Shown: positions 1 to 10,946, counted from the first letter of the stretch. The stretch: 64,000 nucleotides of DNA from Viola odorata (GCA_963691705.1 OY829542.1:19640579-19704578), one strand, 5' to 3'. The notes: generated from the sequence alone by a model not told the origin. Translations and numbers: made by a program.

Positions 1-506
1 AGTCTTCCGACTAAACTACCCTTTTTTTTATAAAAAAAATCTTATCATTTAATTTTAAATTTTAATAGTTTGTAAATATTTGTTTTGTTTAAAATTGTAG
101 ACACCAATTACCATATTACTCTCTAATTTAAAATTTAGAAAAATACTTCATTTTAAAAATAGTACCACAAGTTTCTATTGTCATTTTTAATACTCCTTCT
201 GGCTCGAAACAAATGACGCTTTAGCGTCCAAAAGTAGGTTCCAAACAAATGACGTTCTCGGTTTCCCACGCTGGAGAAGACGAGGGTGCCCCTGCCTGCG
301 CTGGTGACGACGACGGCGGCTTCGGCTTGGCTCAACGCTGACATCGATTCCCTCTCTTGTGTTTGTTTGAATCTAAAATTTGTGTGGGAATGGAAGATTT
401 TCCCTATTAATACCACCGCGAATGAGGTAAGCATCACAAAATTGAGTCTTCAATTTCAGTGTTTAATTTCATTGCAAATTTTGGGTTTCAATTTCTACTT
501 TACCAA

Positions 507-1262
507 ATGGAGGGTGTTGATTTCTGGGATGATTCACAGGATGACAGTTGCGTGCAATTTCATCCGCGTATGGGTATGTTCGTACCAGATTCAATTGGAG
601 TCCCTGGGGTTGAGGATGATGTCGCCGCAGTGGCGGAGGTTGAAGATGATGTAGTCGCGGAGGCGGGGGTTGAAGATGATGTCGGCGCAGTGGCTGTTGC
701 GGCGGATGCAATTTGTGAAATATATGTCATTGTGCTAAATACCTACGAAAGTGAAGACGACGTCGTGTTTGAAGAAATGGGTGTTGCGGTGGATGCAATC
801 TGTGAAATGGGTGTCATTGTGCCAAATACCTACGAAAGTGAAGACGACGTCGTGTTTGAATAAATGGCTATTGCGGCGGATGCAATCTGTGGAATGGATG
901 TCATTGTGGCAGATACCTACGAAAGTGAAGACGACGTCGCATTTGAAGAAATGACGGTTATGTCCGAGGCAGAAATTGCAACGCGTGTGACTGTTTTGGA
1001 AGCAGAAGAGGTTTCGTGCTCTCTTGCCAGTGAAGAAGATGGGAATCTCGACAACTATCATGGGCGTCCAATAAAGTATAAAATTCCTGATTTAAATCTA
1101 CCTTCCATAGAGGATTTAATACATACATCAGAAGTGAAGGTGGATATGGATTTCGATCTCAATAAATTGCCAATCCGAGGTATGTTTGGCTGTAAAGATG
1201 ACCCATTCTATGAAGAGAGCTTCATCCACATGTTGTGTCTTCTTCTCCCTGATTTCTACTGA
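507..1262 (+). pseudogene. Hypothetical acidic repeat protein with an in-frame stop
   Basis: I do not recognise this family. A single frame runs from ATG 507 to TGA 1260-1262, broken only by TAA at 861-863. The stop lies inside a tandem repeat whose previous copy has GAA at the same place, so one G-to-T change explains it. The protein starts MEGVDFWDD, has Asp/Glu/Val-rich segments, then three copies of a 29-residue repeat ending YESEDDVVFEE. A C-terminal part follows with PDLNLPSIED and DFDLNKLP. The latter fits the DLNxxP pattern of EAR repression motifs, but a chance match in a short acidic protein is possible. Translation could also restart at ATG 864 just after the stop. It lies just inside the left end of the proposed mariner-type element. 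Confidence 0.45.
693..953 (+). repeat. Three tandem 87-bp repeats (29 codons each)
   Basis: The word GGATGCAAT recurs with spacing of exactly 87 bp in three consecutive copies, each starting at a GTTGCGG-like word and ending at GAAGAAATG or its variant. The period is a multiple of three, so it repeats in the protein. The second copy ends in TAA where the others have GAA. Confidence 0.85.
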
Positions 1263-2434
1263 ATATATTAAGATGTTTATTGTAGACATAATGTTGTTGA
1301 CATTTGGATGGCCAGTTTTTGCTATATTAGTGTGTTTCTGGTAGATTGAATGTTATTTTCTGTTAGGATGACCACTTTCAGAAAATGTACTAGGGTGTTT
1401 ATGGTAGTAGTAGGATGTTGGATTTAGGATGGCCAGCTTTTACCTTTCATTTTGTTCAACTATGGAACTCATAATGTATATTATTCCTCAAATTAATGAA
1501 TTGGTATTGGCTATCTCATTGTCTTCCCATTATTTTTAACATGAATGCTTTAATTACAGGAACATGGGTCCTTATTTGAGCCTGTTCAATCCAGTTGCAT
1601 TGATGCCCTGTTCTTTTTATCTGTTCCACTTTTATGTTTTCTACATTGTTGGTTTGGTTTGTATCTGGAATTGCATCAGCAGAAGCAACTACATTGAGAA
1701 CATAATACTCTGTTTCATCTTTCCTGTGTTGCATCACTAGTTTGCACTACTTGCCATTTAATGCTCTTCAAATGAGGTAGGCCATAAGCTTACCCTAGAA
1801 AAGCAAGAGTGTTAGTTGTGAGCTAAATAAACATCTTGTTTAATTAGCTGGATTGTATAATGCGGTTATTGATTGTGTTCATCTTCTTTTGAGTGGTTAG
1901 TTGTTGTTAGGTTTATATTAATGGCCTGCTCCAGTTTGTGTGTATCTTGGATAAATCACTACACATGGATGTTCATCTTGTTTAATTAACTGGATTGTAT
2001 AATGCAGTTATTGATTGTGTTCATCTTCTTTTGAGTGGTTAGTTGTTGTTAGGTTTATATTAATGGTATAGTGCAGTTTGTGTGTATCTTGGATGAATCA
2101 CTACACATGCATATTCATCAATGATATTGGATGCAATGTGTTTAGTTTATGTGTTGCGTTACACTTTGGAAGTCTTGTCTGTGCATGTTTCCTATTGCTA
2201 GCTATGTGATTGGTTTCTGTGTTGCGTTACACTTTGGCCATATCAACTGTGCATAGGAGGATAAAGGTGCAAGTGCAACACACAAAGATTTCCCTATTTT
2301 TAAACTGCAGCACACAAGGATACGATCTCTTCGCTTTCCCAAGATGTTTAGAGTTCCCATCCTTGTGTCGTTTGACAACATCCTTTCATTTAATGCACCT
2401 TATCACATAACCTTTGGTAACCCTATTTACCTCC
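1263..2434. other. Non-coding AT-rich interior with a 142-bp tandem duplication
   Basis: No convincing coding region was seen. A segment starting CATCTTGTTTAATTA at 1832 is repeated almost exactly from 1974, a period of 142 bp, ending near 2115. A shorter repeat of TGTTGCGTTACACTTTGG occurs near 2153 and 2218. A poly-pyrimidine stretch precedes the small gene at 2553. Confidence 0.6.
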
Positions 2435-2442
2435 TATAAATA
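2435..2442 (+). promoter_or_regulatory. TATA box upstream of the small frame at 2553
   Basis: TATAAATA stands about 110 bp before the first ATG (2553), with a pyrimidine-rich leader between. A plant poly-A-like AATAAATAAAAG lies about 50 bp past the frame's end, so the stretch looks like a complete small transcription unit. Confidence 0.45.
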
Positions 2443-2552
2443 CCAGTCTCATTTCACCGAATTTTCTTCATCCCTAAACTGCATCTTCTCTTCTGTTGTT
2501 TGCTGCTTTTCTCCTTTGCTCTTTTACGCTTTCTCTGTGTAGGTAGAGAATA

Positions 2553-2905
2553 ATGGATCATGAGAGGAAGGTAGAGATCCATAATACTGTTGGCCTCTTC
2601 TCATCTCATCTGGACACGGACATCGTGCAGATGGAAAACAGGGTGTTTCAGACCAACCAAGACCTGGAAGAGTTGAATGAGCTACTGAGATATACGAAGA
2701 TGATGACCATGAGGGGTGGGCTCTGACTGTAGTGGAGGCATACAATGAGGCTATCAGCCATCTTAATCTTTCAATTGCTCATATGACCCAAAAGAGAGAG
2801 GTGATCAACATGGCTCTTAATAGTGCAAGGTCTGCATATGCTTCATTGAATCTCTTTGCTAATGCCATTCCAGGCATCCCAACCATCGATAATGACTCTA
2901 ACTAG
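2553..2905 (+). pseudogene. Small unrecognised protein gene with one frameshift
   Basis: From ATG 2553 a frame reads MDHERKVEIHNTVGLFSSH and continues into a helical, Leu/Glu-rich segment (QDLEELNELLR). It soon meets TGA. A second frame opens at about 2685-2700 and reads EIYEDDDHEGWALTVVEAYN, then helical sequence to TAG at 2903-2905. Together they would make about 117 residues, so one indel near 2685-2700 has probably broken the gene. An unspliced alternative is that only the first part is translated. I do not recognise a family. It lies inside the proposed mariner-type element and converges on the minus-strand gene at 3315-4333. Confidence 0.35.
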
Positions 2906-3314
2906 TTAGGGTTTGTGTTATACACCCACGTGGTCTGCACTTGGGTTGTTAAAAATAAATAAAAGCACTCTGTTTCTTTTTCTTTCACAAAATATCCCGT
3001 TTTTGTTTGTGTATAATTTCCAGTGCATTATCCGGCAAGCATTATAGAATTTCAGTCTAACTAAAACACTAACTACTGATAATAATAAAGAATTTTTAGA
3101 TTGAGCATTAAAACAGAATTAACATCATCTTAAATGGTCATTATCTACATAAGCATTAAACCAAAATCATGGATCAACTCCCACACTAGACCAAGTCTCC
3201 TACGCCATGTTGATCTCCATCTTGGTACTCATGCTAGGCCTAGCCCGTGACCTAGCCAAGCTGAGTTTCCTTCTTCCACTTGTGTGCAATATATAAAAAA
3301 ATAACGTTAGTGCT
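2906..3314. other. Spacer between convergent frames
   Basis: It holds the AATAAATAAAAG poly-A-like signal near 2955 for the plus-strand frame. The rest is AT-rich with no coding signal. The minus-strand gene ends at 3315. Confidence 0.5.
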
Positions 3315-4333
3315 TTAGCTTGACTTAGCAGGGTCGGGTGATTCTGATGCTGATTCTGATGAGGTGGACTCTGATTCATTTTCCAGCTGCTTTATGATGT
3401 GATACACCGATTTGTCAATGCTTGTGATCTTGTCATTGAGCTGGTTCAAGCACTTGCTCATAGCCAGATAGACCCCAACGAGCTTGTTGATGTCCTGGTA
3501 GTGGGATTCGATAAGCTTGTGGTTATCTTGGAGGGACTTCTTCAACTCTTGGACTTCATTTTGATGAGAGAGATGTTGCTGCATGAGATGGTCTTGGTAG
3601 CTGAGGATGATCTGAGGTTGATTAACCTCTGTCAAAATAGGCTTGATGGCATTAGTATGCCGCCTGATATCTCCACTCTTCAAGGTAGATGACAAACGTC
3701 TCCTGGAGACTCGTAGTGATGTGGAGAGATTCCTCATAGTGGTCCTCTTCCTTAGAGGAATCTCCCGGACTCTCTGCCAATCAATCTCAACCCTTTTCCT
3801 CCCGGTATTCTTGACTCTATTGAGGCCAACATTGTGATTCCCAGACTCTTTACCCCATTTCCACAACCACTAGACAAATCGAATTGGTATGTTGAAGGCT
3901 AGAGAAACCTCAGTTGTTGTCCGTCTCAGAAGCTTCCCATTCTTACTCTTCTGCAATAACATCTCATATGCAGCAACTCTGTCATCTTCATTTAATTCTT
4001 TGTGCCGATTATTGCCTAAATGTTGTCCTGCAACTCACACACACAAACATACTTAGGAAAATGAAAACATAATATTTTTATGATCATACACAAATACAGT
4101 TTTCATGTAAAAAATGGATGACTTTGATCTTCACTTTTCGGCTGAGACTCAATGTTGAGGTCTGGAATGTCCTCGTAATCTGAGTACTCGTCATTTGGGA
4201 GCTCCACGAACTCCTCCTCTCCATCATCTTCGAAAGCTTGGTTGTCGCCGCACTAGATTAAGTTTCCTAAATAATCAGGTATGTTAGGATTTCCGGCAAG
4301 GTTAGAGAAAGGGTCAAAATCACCATCCTCCAT
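3315..4333 (-). pseudogene. Mariner-like transposase N-terminal (HTH) region joined to a coiled-coil tail, broken
   Basis: The proposed first exon starts at ATG 4333 (MEDGDFDPFSN), is acidic and contains EDIPDLN, but has TAG after about 26 codons. A probable intron ends at TTGCAG near 4040. The next exon reads HLGNNRHKELNEDDRVAAYE, continues through RRTTTEVSLAF, then hits TAG just before WLWKWGKESGN. The open remainder (to 3315) has a basic helix-turn-helix-like part with EIPLRKRTTMRNLSTSLRVS and SGDIRRHTNAIKP. This order and wording match what I know of plant mariner-like transposase N-termini. Where the DDD catalytic domain should follow, the protein instead has a Gln/Leu-rich coiled coil and a Ser/Glu tail ending PDPAKSS. 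With two in-frame stops it is most likely dead. The family is fairly clear; the exon joins are guesses. Confidence 0.55.
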
Positions 4334-4853
4334 TGATTTATGCAAGTTAACTCAAAACAGGGGTGAGGGTTTGGGAGAGCTAACAAAGGTAGGGATTGAG
4401 GACTTTCAAATGATTAACAGAAATTGCTTTCCCCCCACATACAATCCCAAACAATGGCGAGAATTTGAAAATTTTCCAAAATTTCGTTCCAGTATTTTGC
4501 GGGAATGGTTTAAAAATTTGAAAATTTAGGGAAGATTGAAAATAGGGGGAGTTTGGAAATTTGGAGCCGATGGCTTACATTCCTTCATAAAATGTTGTCG
4601 TTTCTGCCAAGATCAAACCTAGCCCAGCCGACTGGACACTTGGCCCAATTTGACAAGCCCGGCTTCAAGCCAACAACATTCAGAATTGAGCTGTTTAGTC
4701 TTGTAAATAGGTAGGGAGGGTGGGGGTATTATGGTCATAAAGTGCATCATTTTCTCCGAACCAATCATTTTCTTAAGCCAAGTGCAACAATCTAAAACGT
4801 TGTTTGTTTTGCACCGGAGGGAATATTTTATAGCCTAAACAATACAAAAGGTA

Positions 4854-5121
4854 CTCTCCCTCTCCTTTTTTTAATGAACGTTTGGAGGGAGGACATAAGT
4901 TTTAAGAAGGAACAAATTCTGAAAAAGTGTTGTCAATTTGACCCACTTCTGAAATTTTATATGCCTCATAATTTTTCTCAATTTTTTTATTCAGATTCTA
5001 GCACACCATAAAATATTTTTTACTTATAAGTGAGACTCAAAGTATTTTGATTGGACCAAAACGTTTATTAAAAATGGAGAAGATTTTGGATTCCAAATGT
5101 CTATTAAAAAAATGAAGAGAG
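4854..5121. mobile_element. Stowaway-like MITE
   Basis: The left end begins CTCTCCCTCTCCTTTTTTTA. The reverse complement of the right end begins CTCTCTTCATTTTTTTAATA. Both sides are flanked by TA, and GACATTTGG/GAACGTTTGG match further in. It has no coding capacity. The ends are diverged, so the boundaries are approximate. Confidence 0.5.
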
Positions 5122-5372
5122 TAGTATATATAATTTTCAATTGCCGATAATAAGAATAATAGGAAAAAATGTATGTTAACATGAAATGGGACAAAAATAT
5201 GCATTACAGAAAAGAAAAAAAAAGCCATCATTTTATGAAAAGATTATTTATTTTTATCTTGGAGTGTCCTCTCACATAAGATTGATTACATTCGAGTGCT
5301 GTTATATCTTCAAAAAATAGTGACTCTCCTAGCTTGATTTCTCCTTTATTAAGATTCGAACTTAATATCTTA

Positions 5373-5605
5373 CTCCCTCATTCCCCAAAAGAATGACATT
5401 TACTATTTTGGCACGCATCTTAAGGTGGCCGGATGACTCACTATTTGAGACAATTTTACCTTTACTTTTTTCTCGGAAGTACGTTAAAAATTAATGTACG
5501 TTCGAAAAAAAAAATGAATTTTTTTAGAATCAAATAGTGAGTCATCCGGCCGCTTTAAAATGTATGCCGAAATAGTAAACATCATTCTTTTGGGGAAAGG
5601 GAGAG
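5373..5605. mobile_element. Stowaway-like foldback MITE (233 bp)
   Basis: Nearly the whole element is a long inverted repeat. Left-arm words such as CCCCAAAAGAATGA, ACTATTTTGGCA and CCGGATGACTCACTATTTGA reappear in reverse complement on the right with few changes. The ends read CTCCCTC and GGGAGAG with TA outside (5371-5372 and 5606-5607). The transcript would fold into one long hairpin. Confidence 0.8.
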
Positions 5606-6357
5606 TATTTACAAAAGAGGGATAAGTAAGTTATCATTGGAGAAAAGAAAATTATAGCATAATAAAAAGGTAAAAAAGAAAAGGCATTTATGGAGATGAG
5701 GTTGATGCCTTGATGGGCTGTAGAAGTTAGTGGCCCACCCATGACATAATCAGTCCATCACTTTTGGTTCTGTCCCCATTCCCATCCCTTCCGGACCTGA
5801 CCTGATCACTATCATCTTAATTATTCTAGGTACCATCTTCTTCATCGTCTTCTCTTTCAAGTTTCAAGGTTTCTCCTTTGACTGCTAGCTTTTCAGTTTT
5901 CGGCTCCTTCTTGGTGGCCCGAAAAAAAGGACTTAACCGAAACTTTTTTCCTAAAACGCAAAGGAAACATTTGTCTTTTAATTGTCATATGATAGGGATT
6001 TTGAGAAGTACCAAAAATACTTCAAAGGTGGGTTTGTTTTGGTTAATCCATCATGTTTCATTCTAGATTTTTCAGACAAATGAAGAAAAAAAACGAAGAA
6101 AAAAAACATGTTGGAACAAGAAAATTAAAGCAAAAAAACAAACAAGAAACAAGAGACCAGTACAAGATTATGCAAAACCAACATATGTACAAGAATGTAA
6201 GACCAAAGTACGTACTAAAAAACCAGATCCAAAAGCATACCATGCCATCAAAACTACAACAAAGCATGAGAAGTTGCTAATTTTATTGACAACAAAGAGA
6301 AAAAGATGATGATGATGATGAGAACAGAGAGAGAGAGAGTAGTTTTCTGTTCTGGTC
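5606..6357. other. Intergenic region and probable 3' UTR of the B-box gene
   Basis: No gene was seen. The last part probably belongs to the minus-strand B-box transcript and holds short GAT and GA microsatellites near 6306-6344. A purine-rich run lies at about 6080-6150. Confidence 0.5.
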
Positions 6358-7851
6358 CTACCAGAAAGGTCTAGATGATCTCTTGGTGCCAGTGGATGTA
6401 GGGCTGATTTGTGGAACTGTAAATGCATCTGCACTCCTTCTGTTGCTACTTGCTTTCCCAAGATTTGTATACCCTTCTTTTGTCTCCTTGAACAAGCCAA
6501 ACCCAGTTTGCCTTTGCCCACCGCCACCACCCATTTGATCCCAGAAACTTTGCGATTGATGCACAACAAGATTTGGAGCTTGAGGGACCCAAATCCCCAA
6601 ACTCTCTGATGAGGAGGAGAACCCCTCAAAATCAGTCTCCACAAATGGCAACATCCCATCACCACCACTCTGCAGCAACCAACAAACACAAAAATCAATC
6701 AAAGTTCTCAACTTTCTAATCACTTTTCTTGTTTTGGTGGATGTAAGAACATACCCACCACCAAAATTGATGTCAAAAGTCAAAACAAACGAAAAATCAA
6801 TTAAAGTTCTCAACTTTCTAATCTCCTTTTTTGTGTTTGCCTTAAATTGGCACCAAAGCTAATGTAAAACCAACCCAAAAGAATCAATTACAGTCCTCTC
6901 ACCTTTCTAATCTCTTGTTTTGTTTTGCCCCAAGTTCGTTAATGAAATCAAATTGGTAGTAAGAACCAAAAACATACCCACCACCAATATTAATGTCAAA
7001 CCAACCCAAAAATCAATCAAAGTTCTCTACTTTCTCAGTTATCAGGCTAATTAAATTGGTAGTGGTAAACAAAGATGGAAAGAGTTTGAATGCAAACCTT
7101 AGAGAAACCGAAGGGAGTAGAAGGCAAATCAAGAAAGTCTTCAACATGCCAACCCGGCAGTGTCTCCATCAAATACTCTGATATGCTACTTGTTGTAGTT
7201 GTAGTAGCAGACCCAATTCCTTCATTTCCCACCAAGTTTTTACCTCCTCCATTCTTGTTTACCATTTCATAATTTGTACCAGGCAACCCAGTTGTGGCAA
7301 TTGATGGTGGATTGTTAACTGAGACTGGTGCTGGTTTCTTGGTCAACGGCTGCTGTTCTTGCTGCTGAGGCTTCTGAGAATCAGGGACAAGATCATCACC
7401 ACCTCTCTTGGTGGTTGTTGAGATGTAAGGAGCAGAGGTAGCAGAGAGCTTAACTCCTGTGAGAAGGAATCTATTGTGTTTTTTGGTATGCTCGTTGGCG
7501 CTGTGTATAGGAGCATCGCAATCTCTACACAGAATCGCTCTATCTTGTTGACAAAACAAGAAAGCTCGCTTCTCCTGCAAGAAAAAAGATGGAAAACGAG
7601 ATTACTGCCGAAATGACAGATAGGAAAGCCAGAAAGATGGAAAAAAGAGAGAGAACAAATTTAACCTGGCAGACATCACACATGGGTGTGTTCTTGGAGG
7701 AAGGGAGAAGGAGGGAGAAGCGCTGGTGCTTGGAAGCGAGCTTATTGGCATGGTGGACACGGTGGTCGCAGGTGTCGCAAAGAGCTGCATCGTCGGCGGT
7801 GCAAAACACCGCCGCTTCTTCTTTGCTACAAACGTCACACTGGATTTTCAT
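6358..7851 (-). CDS. BBX21: Double B-box zinc-finger transcription factor, BBX21/STH2-like (324 aa, 3 exons)
   Basis: The exons, on the minus strand, are 7851-7666, 7574-7098 and 6669-6358. All introns are GT-AG and both junctions fall between codons (CDVCQ/EKRAF and GFSK/SGGDG). The total of 975 nt gives 324 residues, close to Arabidopsis BBX21 as I recall it. B-box 1 covers residues 1-47 with CDVC, FC, LCDTCD and HH ligands. B-box 2 covers about 58-100, starting CDVCQEKRAFLFC. There is no CCT domain, which places it in the short double-B-box class (group IV). Further BBX21-type motifs are ISEYLMETLPGWHVEDFLD, LGIWVPQ and a C-terminal FTVPQIS ending in FW. Family members are nuclear light-signalling regulators that act with HY5 and are targeted by COP1. 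Orthology to BBX21 rather than a sister gene is inference. No break was seen. Confidence 0.9.
6670..7097 (-). repeat. Imperfect tandem repeats filling intron 2 of the B-box gene
   Basis: Words such as AAAGTTCTCAACTTTCTAAT and CATACCCACCACCAA recur about four times at irregular spacing of roughly 100 bp. They come with CCAACCCAAAA and ATCAATCAAAG variants. Most of the 428-bp intron is built of this unit. Confidence 0.7.
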
Positions 7852-8792
7852 CGAACAGTTGGTGTGTGGCAGGTCAGGTAATTAAGGAGTGAATGAGGGA
7901 GAGAGAGAAATCTAGGAGGTCAGCTGAGGAGATGAATAGTTGAGGAATGATGAACAGTTGAGATGAGGAGTAGTACTAGGAGACCAGGGGGGTTTAAGAG
8001 TGATCATGGTTTGTTCCTGTCTTTGTTTTTTATTTTTTTATTTTTTTCCAGAGAATGTATGCAAATGGAGAGGGACAAGGCTTTAGGGGTAGAGTTGCCT
8101 TCAAAGAAAGGAAAAAAACACTAGGGATTTTATTTATTTAATTAATTTTTTATCAGAAAACTCAACTTATTAATTTAATAATTCACAAAAATATATATTA
8201 ATTAAGTATTCAATTATTTTGAAAGAAGTTCGCTTATAGTTTTTGCCTTTTTGGCACATTAATAATTAATCTTTTTAAAATTTATATATTACAATATTTA
8301 CATCTGTTGTGGTCACCATCCATTATTGCAATGTAGTTTACTTTCTTATTATTATCAAACCCGCGAGAAAAACTCTAGTACCTATCATTGCATTAAACTT
8401 TCAGTAATGTACTAGTGAAAAAGAGGGTGTTCCAATCAATTCGTTGTCACTTGTTAGTTGCAACCTTTTTTTATTTTTACAATACTTCGTACATATCTAT
8501 CTTTGATGTGCGGTGAGACCGTGAGAAAGAAATATATAACAAGGATAATTAATCAAAATATTAAAGTACATGGGAGATTTAAATAATTAAACCAATAACA
8601 AATAAGTTTAAAAGGAAATATGTAGTCTTACAAAAGAAAAACGTCGTATTAGAGTTTTCTAGGCAATTTTTGGATTAATTCTTCTAGTTTCTATGTAATT
8701 CTTTTGGAATTGCTCATATTAGGAAACTATTTAAAAGAAAAATGATAAATCTTATGAAAATAACTAGCAAAAATATGATTATATCTTCATTT
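7852..8792. other. Upstream region of the B-box gene, no gene seen
   Basis: The first part (7852-8100) should contain the promoter and leader of the minus-strand B-box gene, including a GA-rich stretch near 7890-7910. Beyond it the DNA is AT-rich without recognisable genes. I could not single out a convincing TATA box or light-responsive element. Confidence 0.4.
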
Positions 8793-9450
8793 AAAGGTTT
8801 TGAAAACCGGAATGGACCGATCTGTTCGACTGATTAAATTGGAAACCGGTCGAGTACTAGCTATGATTTGGGTTGAACAGATACAAAATAATGACCTGAT
8901 TGGTTCAACTATTGAACCAGATGAATCAAACCCATTGTTTTTATTTTTTATTTTTTATTTTTTTTAGCTTCAAATTTCAAATGAGCATAACTTTCGATCT
9001 AACCGTTGGACCAATCTAAAATTTTGTGGAAACATTTCTCACATGATTGATCAAACATTAACCTTTCAGATCAAGATTTTTTTTCTTAAAATAGCATATA
9101 ACGTAAGTCTAAAGTTTTATATGTACTTCTTTTTCATATTTTCTTCTTTATTTTAAATTAAAAATTAAAAATTTCTTATTTTTCTCTTAATTTTGAGGTT
9201 AAAAATTGTATCATTGGGTTTATGAAATGTCAAATTGGTTTTTATGTTTCAATATAACCAACAGCTCAATAAATAATTTCTTGCTAAATTAAATAAAAGC
9301 TTACATCTTTTTTCCAAAAAAATGAGTTCAAATATATATAAAAATATATAATATTATGAATTAGGTTGAATCTAGTTCAACCCCGGTTCAATTTCAGTTG
9401 AACATTTTGCTTCTGCGATGCAATCTCCCGATTCAGTTTTCTAAACCTTG
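8793..9450. mobile_element. hAT-type MITE (about 658 bp)
   Basis: The left end reads AAAGGTTTTGAAAACCGG. The reverse complement of the right end reads CAAGGTTTAGAAAACTG. The flanking 8-mers are CTTCATTT (8785-8792) and CTTTATTT (9451-9458), one mismatch apart, as expected of an old hAT TSD. Subterminal GAACC/GGTTC words recur on both sides. There is no coding capacity. Confidence 0.65.
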
Positions 9451-10315
9451 CTTTATTTGTCAAAAGAGTATATGTTCGTTATTGAGTTCTTAAAAGATTA
9501 CCATTAGAGATTTTATATAAGCATCTCTACAATTAAATAAAGGGATATTATTTAAGTATTGAGATAATGGTTTGTACTTTCAGATTGGCAAGAGCTAGAA
9601 AGAAAAGAAGATTGGAAAGAGCTAACATTTTGCTGAGATCAGTCACACCACAATTTGGGGGCATGGATATTGCCAACCGGGAAGCATGGGTGCCTTTAAA
9701 GACGTGTATTTATTGATCCAAGCAATTTCTCAAAGAGAATTAAAAATGAAAAAAAGATAGATGTGATTTTTCATCCTCAATTAACTCACGTAGTAAAAAA
9801 ATACGCAAACTAAAAATAAAACGTTAGAAGAAAAGAGACAATGTTGTTATGTAAAAGATGTCTATATCCTAAAAAAAATTCGACTATAATAAAAAAAAAT
9901 AGTTTTGTGTCAGCACGATGCGTGGGTATGTTATTATTTTATTAGTACTTTTTTTCTAAATATAAGATTTCATTTTATTAAAATATATAAGATCAAATTT
10001 TATCCTTTTTAGAAATATAAGCAGGGTGAGATTCGAATCTGATCCAAATCTTTACTAATACTTTTACCACCTACGAGTTCCATGCCCATTGGAAATTTTA
10101 TTTGTCTCTTAGTATACTTGTATATGTATGCAATATAATTAATTATAATAATAAAAAAGGATTAAAAAATAATAATTAAATGATAGCAAAGTGTGATAGA
10201 TGGTCTTGATCTTTTTATTTTTTATTTTTTTAATACATTATCAACTTTTGTTAGTGTATGTGTGTAATATAATTTCAATTGAAAATTTATCAAAATAAGC
10301 TAACGGTGAGATTAA
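9451..10315. other. AT-rich spacer, nothing recognised
   Basis: No gene or clear repeat ends were seen between the MITE and the LINE. Confidence 0.5.
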
Positions 10316-10359
10316 ATGACTAATAATTTTTTTGTTGATAAAATGAATACTTTTCATTA

Positions 10360-10946
10360 CTAAGGATTCAAAAAATAATCGAGTTGCTCAGGACACAAAC
10401 CGTCCCAGCAGTCAGTCATGCCTAATGTATAAGCTCTCATAGCAAGAGCATGAGCATCTACATTAGCAGTTCTTTGAGCATGCACAAAATTACATAAGCT
10501 AAAACAAGTGGCAAGACGATTAATATCAGCAACGATGACCCCCAAACTGGAATGTGTTTGGGAATTGGTGAGTACGGCTTGAATCACTTCATGGAAATCA
10601 GACTAGATTTGGATACGACTGAAGTTTTGCTCTGCGGCTATTTGGAGGGCTCTACGTACAGCTAAAGCTTCTGCTACAACGACATCAAGGCGGTATTGAG
10701 CACACTCATGACCTGAAAAGATACATTGGCCGTAGCTATCCCGGGAAATGAACCCCAAACCAACATGAGAAGGACCAACCGCCACGTCTGAATTGAAACA
10801 GATGACCCCCTCTCCGGGGGGAGACCAAGCTGAGGCAGAATCCTGGTTGGTAACCCCAAGCTCATCAGCCAAACACTCGTTAACCCTCCTGTAATCTCCC
10901 AACAACCGAGCACCACAGAATAGGATTTCTTGAGATGATGGTTCAA
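10360..10946 (-). pseudogene. LINE RNase H (RVT_3-type) domain, broken
   Basis: Two adjacent minus-strand frames join into one RNase H-like domain. ICFNSDVAVGPSHVGLGFI holds the first acidic residue, AEALAVRRALQIAAEQ holds the glutamate, and NVDAHALA lies near the C-terminus. This is the Ribonuclease H fold found at the end of many plant L1 ORF2 proteins. A stop between 10587 and 10603 interrupts it. It follows the zf-RVT part directly. Confidence 0.8.

Larger units (their letters stand above)
193..4823. mobile_element. Tc1/mariner (Stowaway-end) DNA element, degenerate, with internal genes
   Basis: The two ends form an imperfect terminal inverted repeat. The left end begins CTCCTTCTGG and runs into AAACAAATGACGCTTTAG. 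The reverse complement of the right end begins TTCCCTCCGG and runs into AAACAAACAACGTTTTAG. Both ends are flanked by TA (191-192 and 4824-4825), the target used by Tc1/mariner and Stowaway elements. A minus-strand gene starting near the right end (3315-4333) resembles the N-terminal half of plant mariner-like transposases. No DDE/DDD catalytic domain was found inside. The left part holds unrelated plus-strand reading frames. The element boundary is an inference from the two ends; the intervening genes could instead be host sequence between two unrelated MITE ends. Confidence 0.5.

Noticed and set aside
286..711. Overlapping open frames on both strands in the left repeat gene
   Set aside because: They lie in the same repeated segment as the frame 507-1262 and lack its acidic, repeat-consistent protein; they are shadows.
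6053..6280. Open frame of Lys/Gln-rich protein
   Set aside because: It is a translation of an A-rich stretch and has no start context or family.
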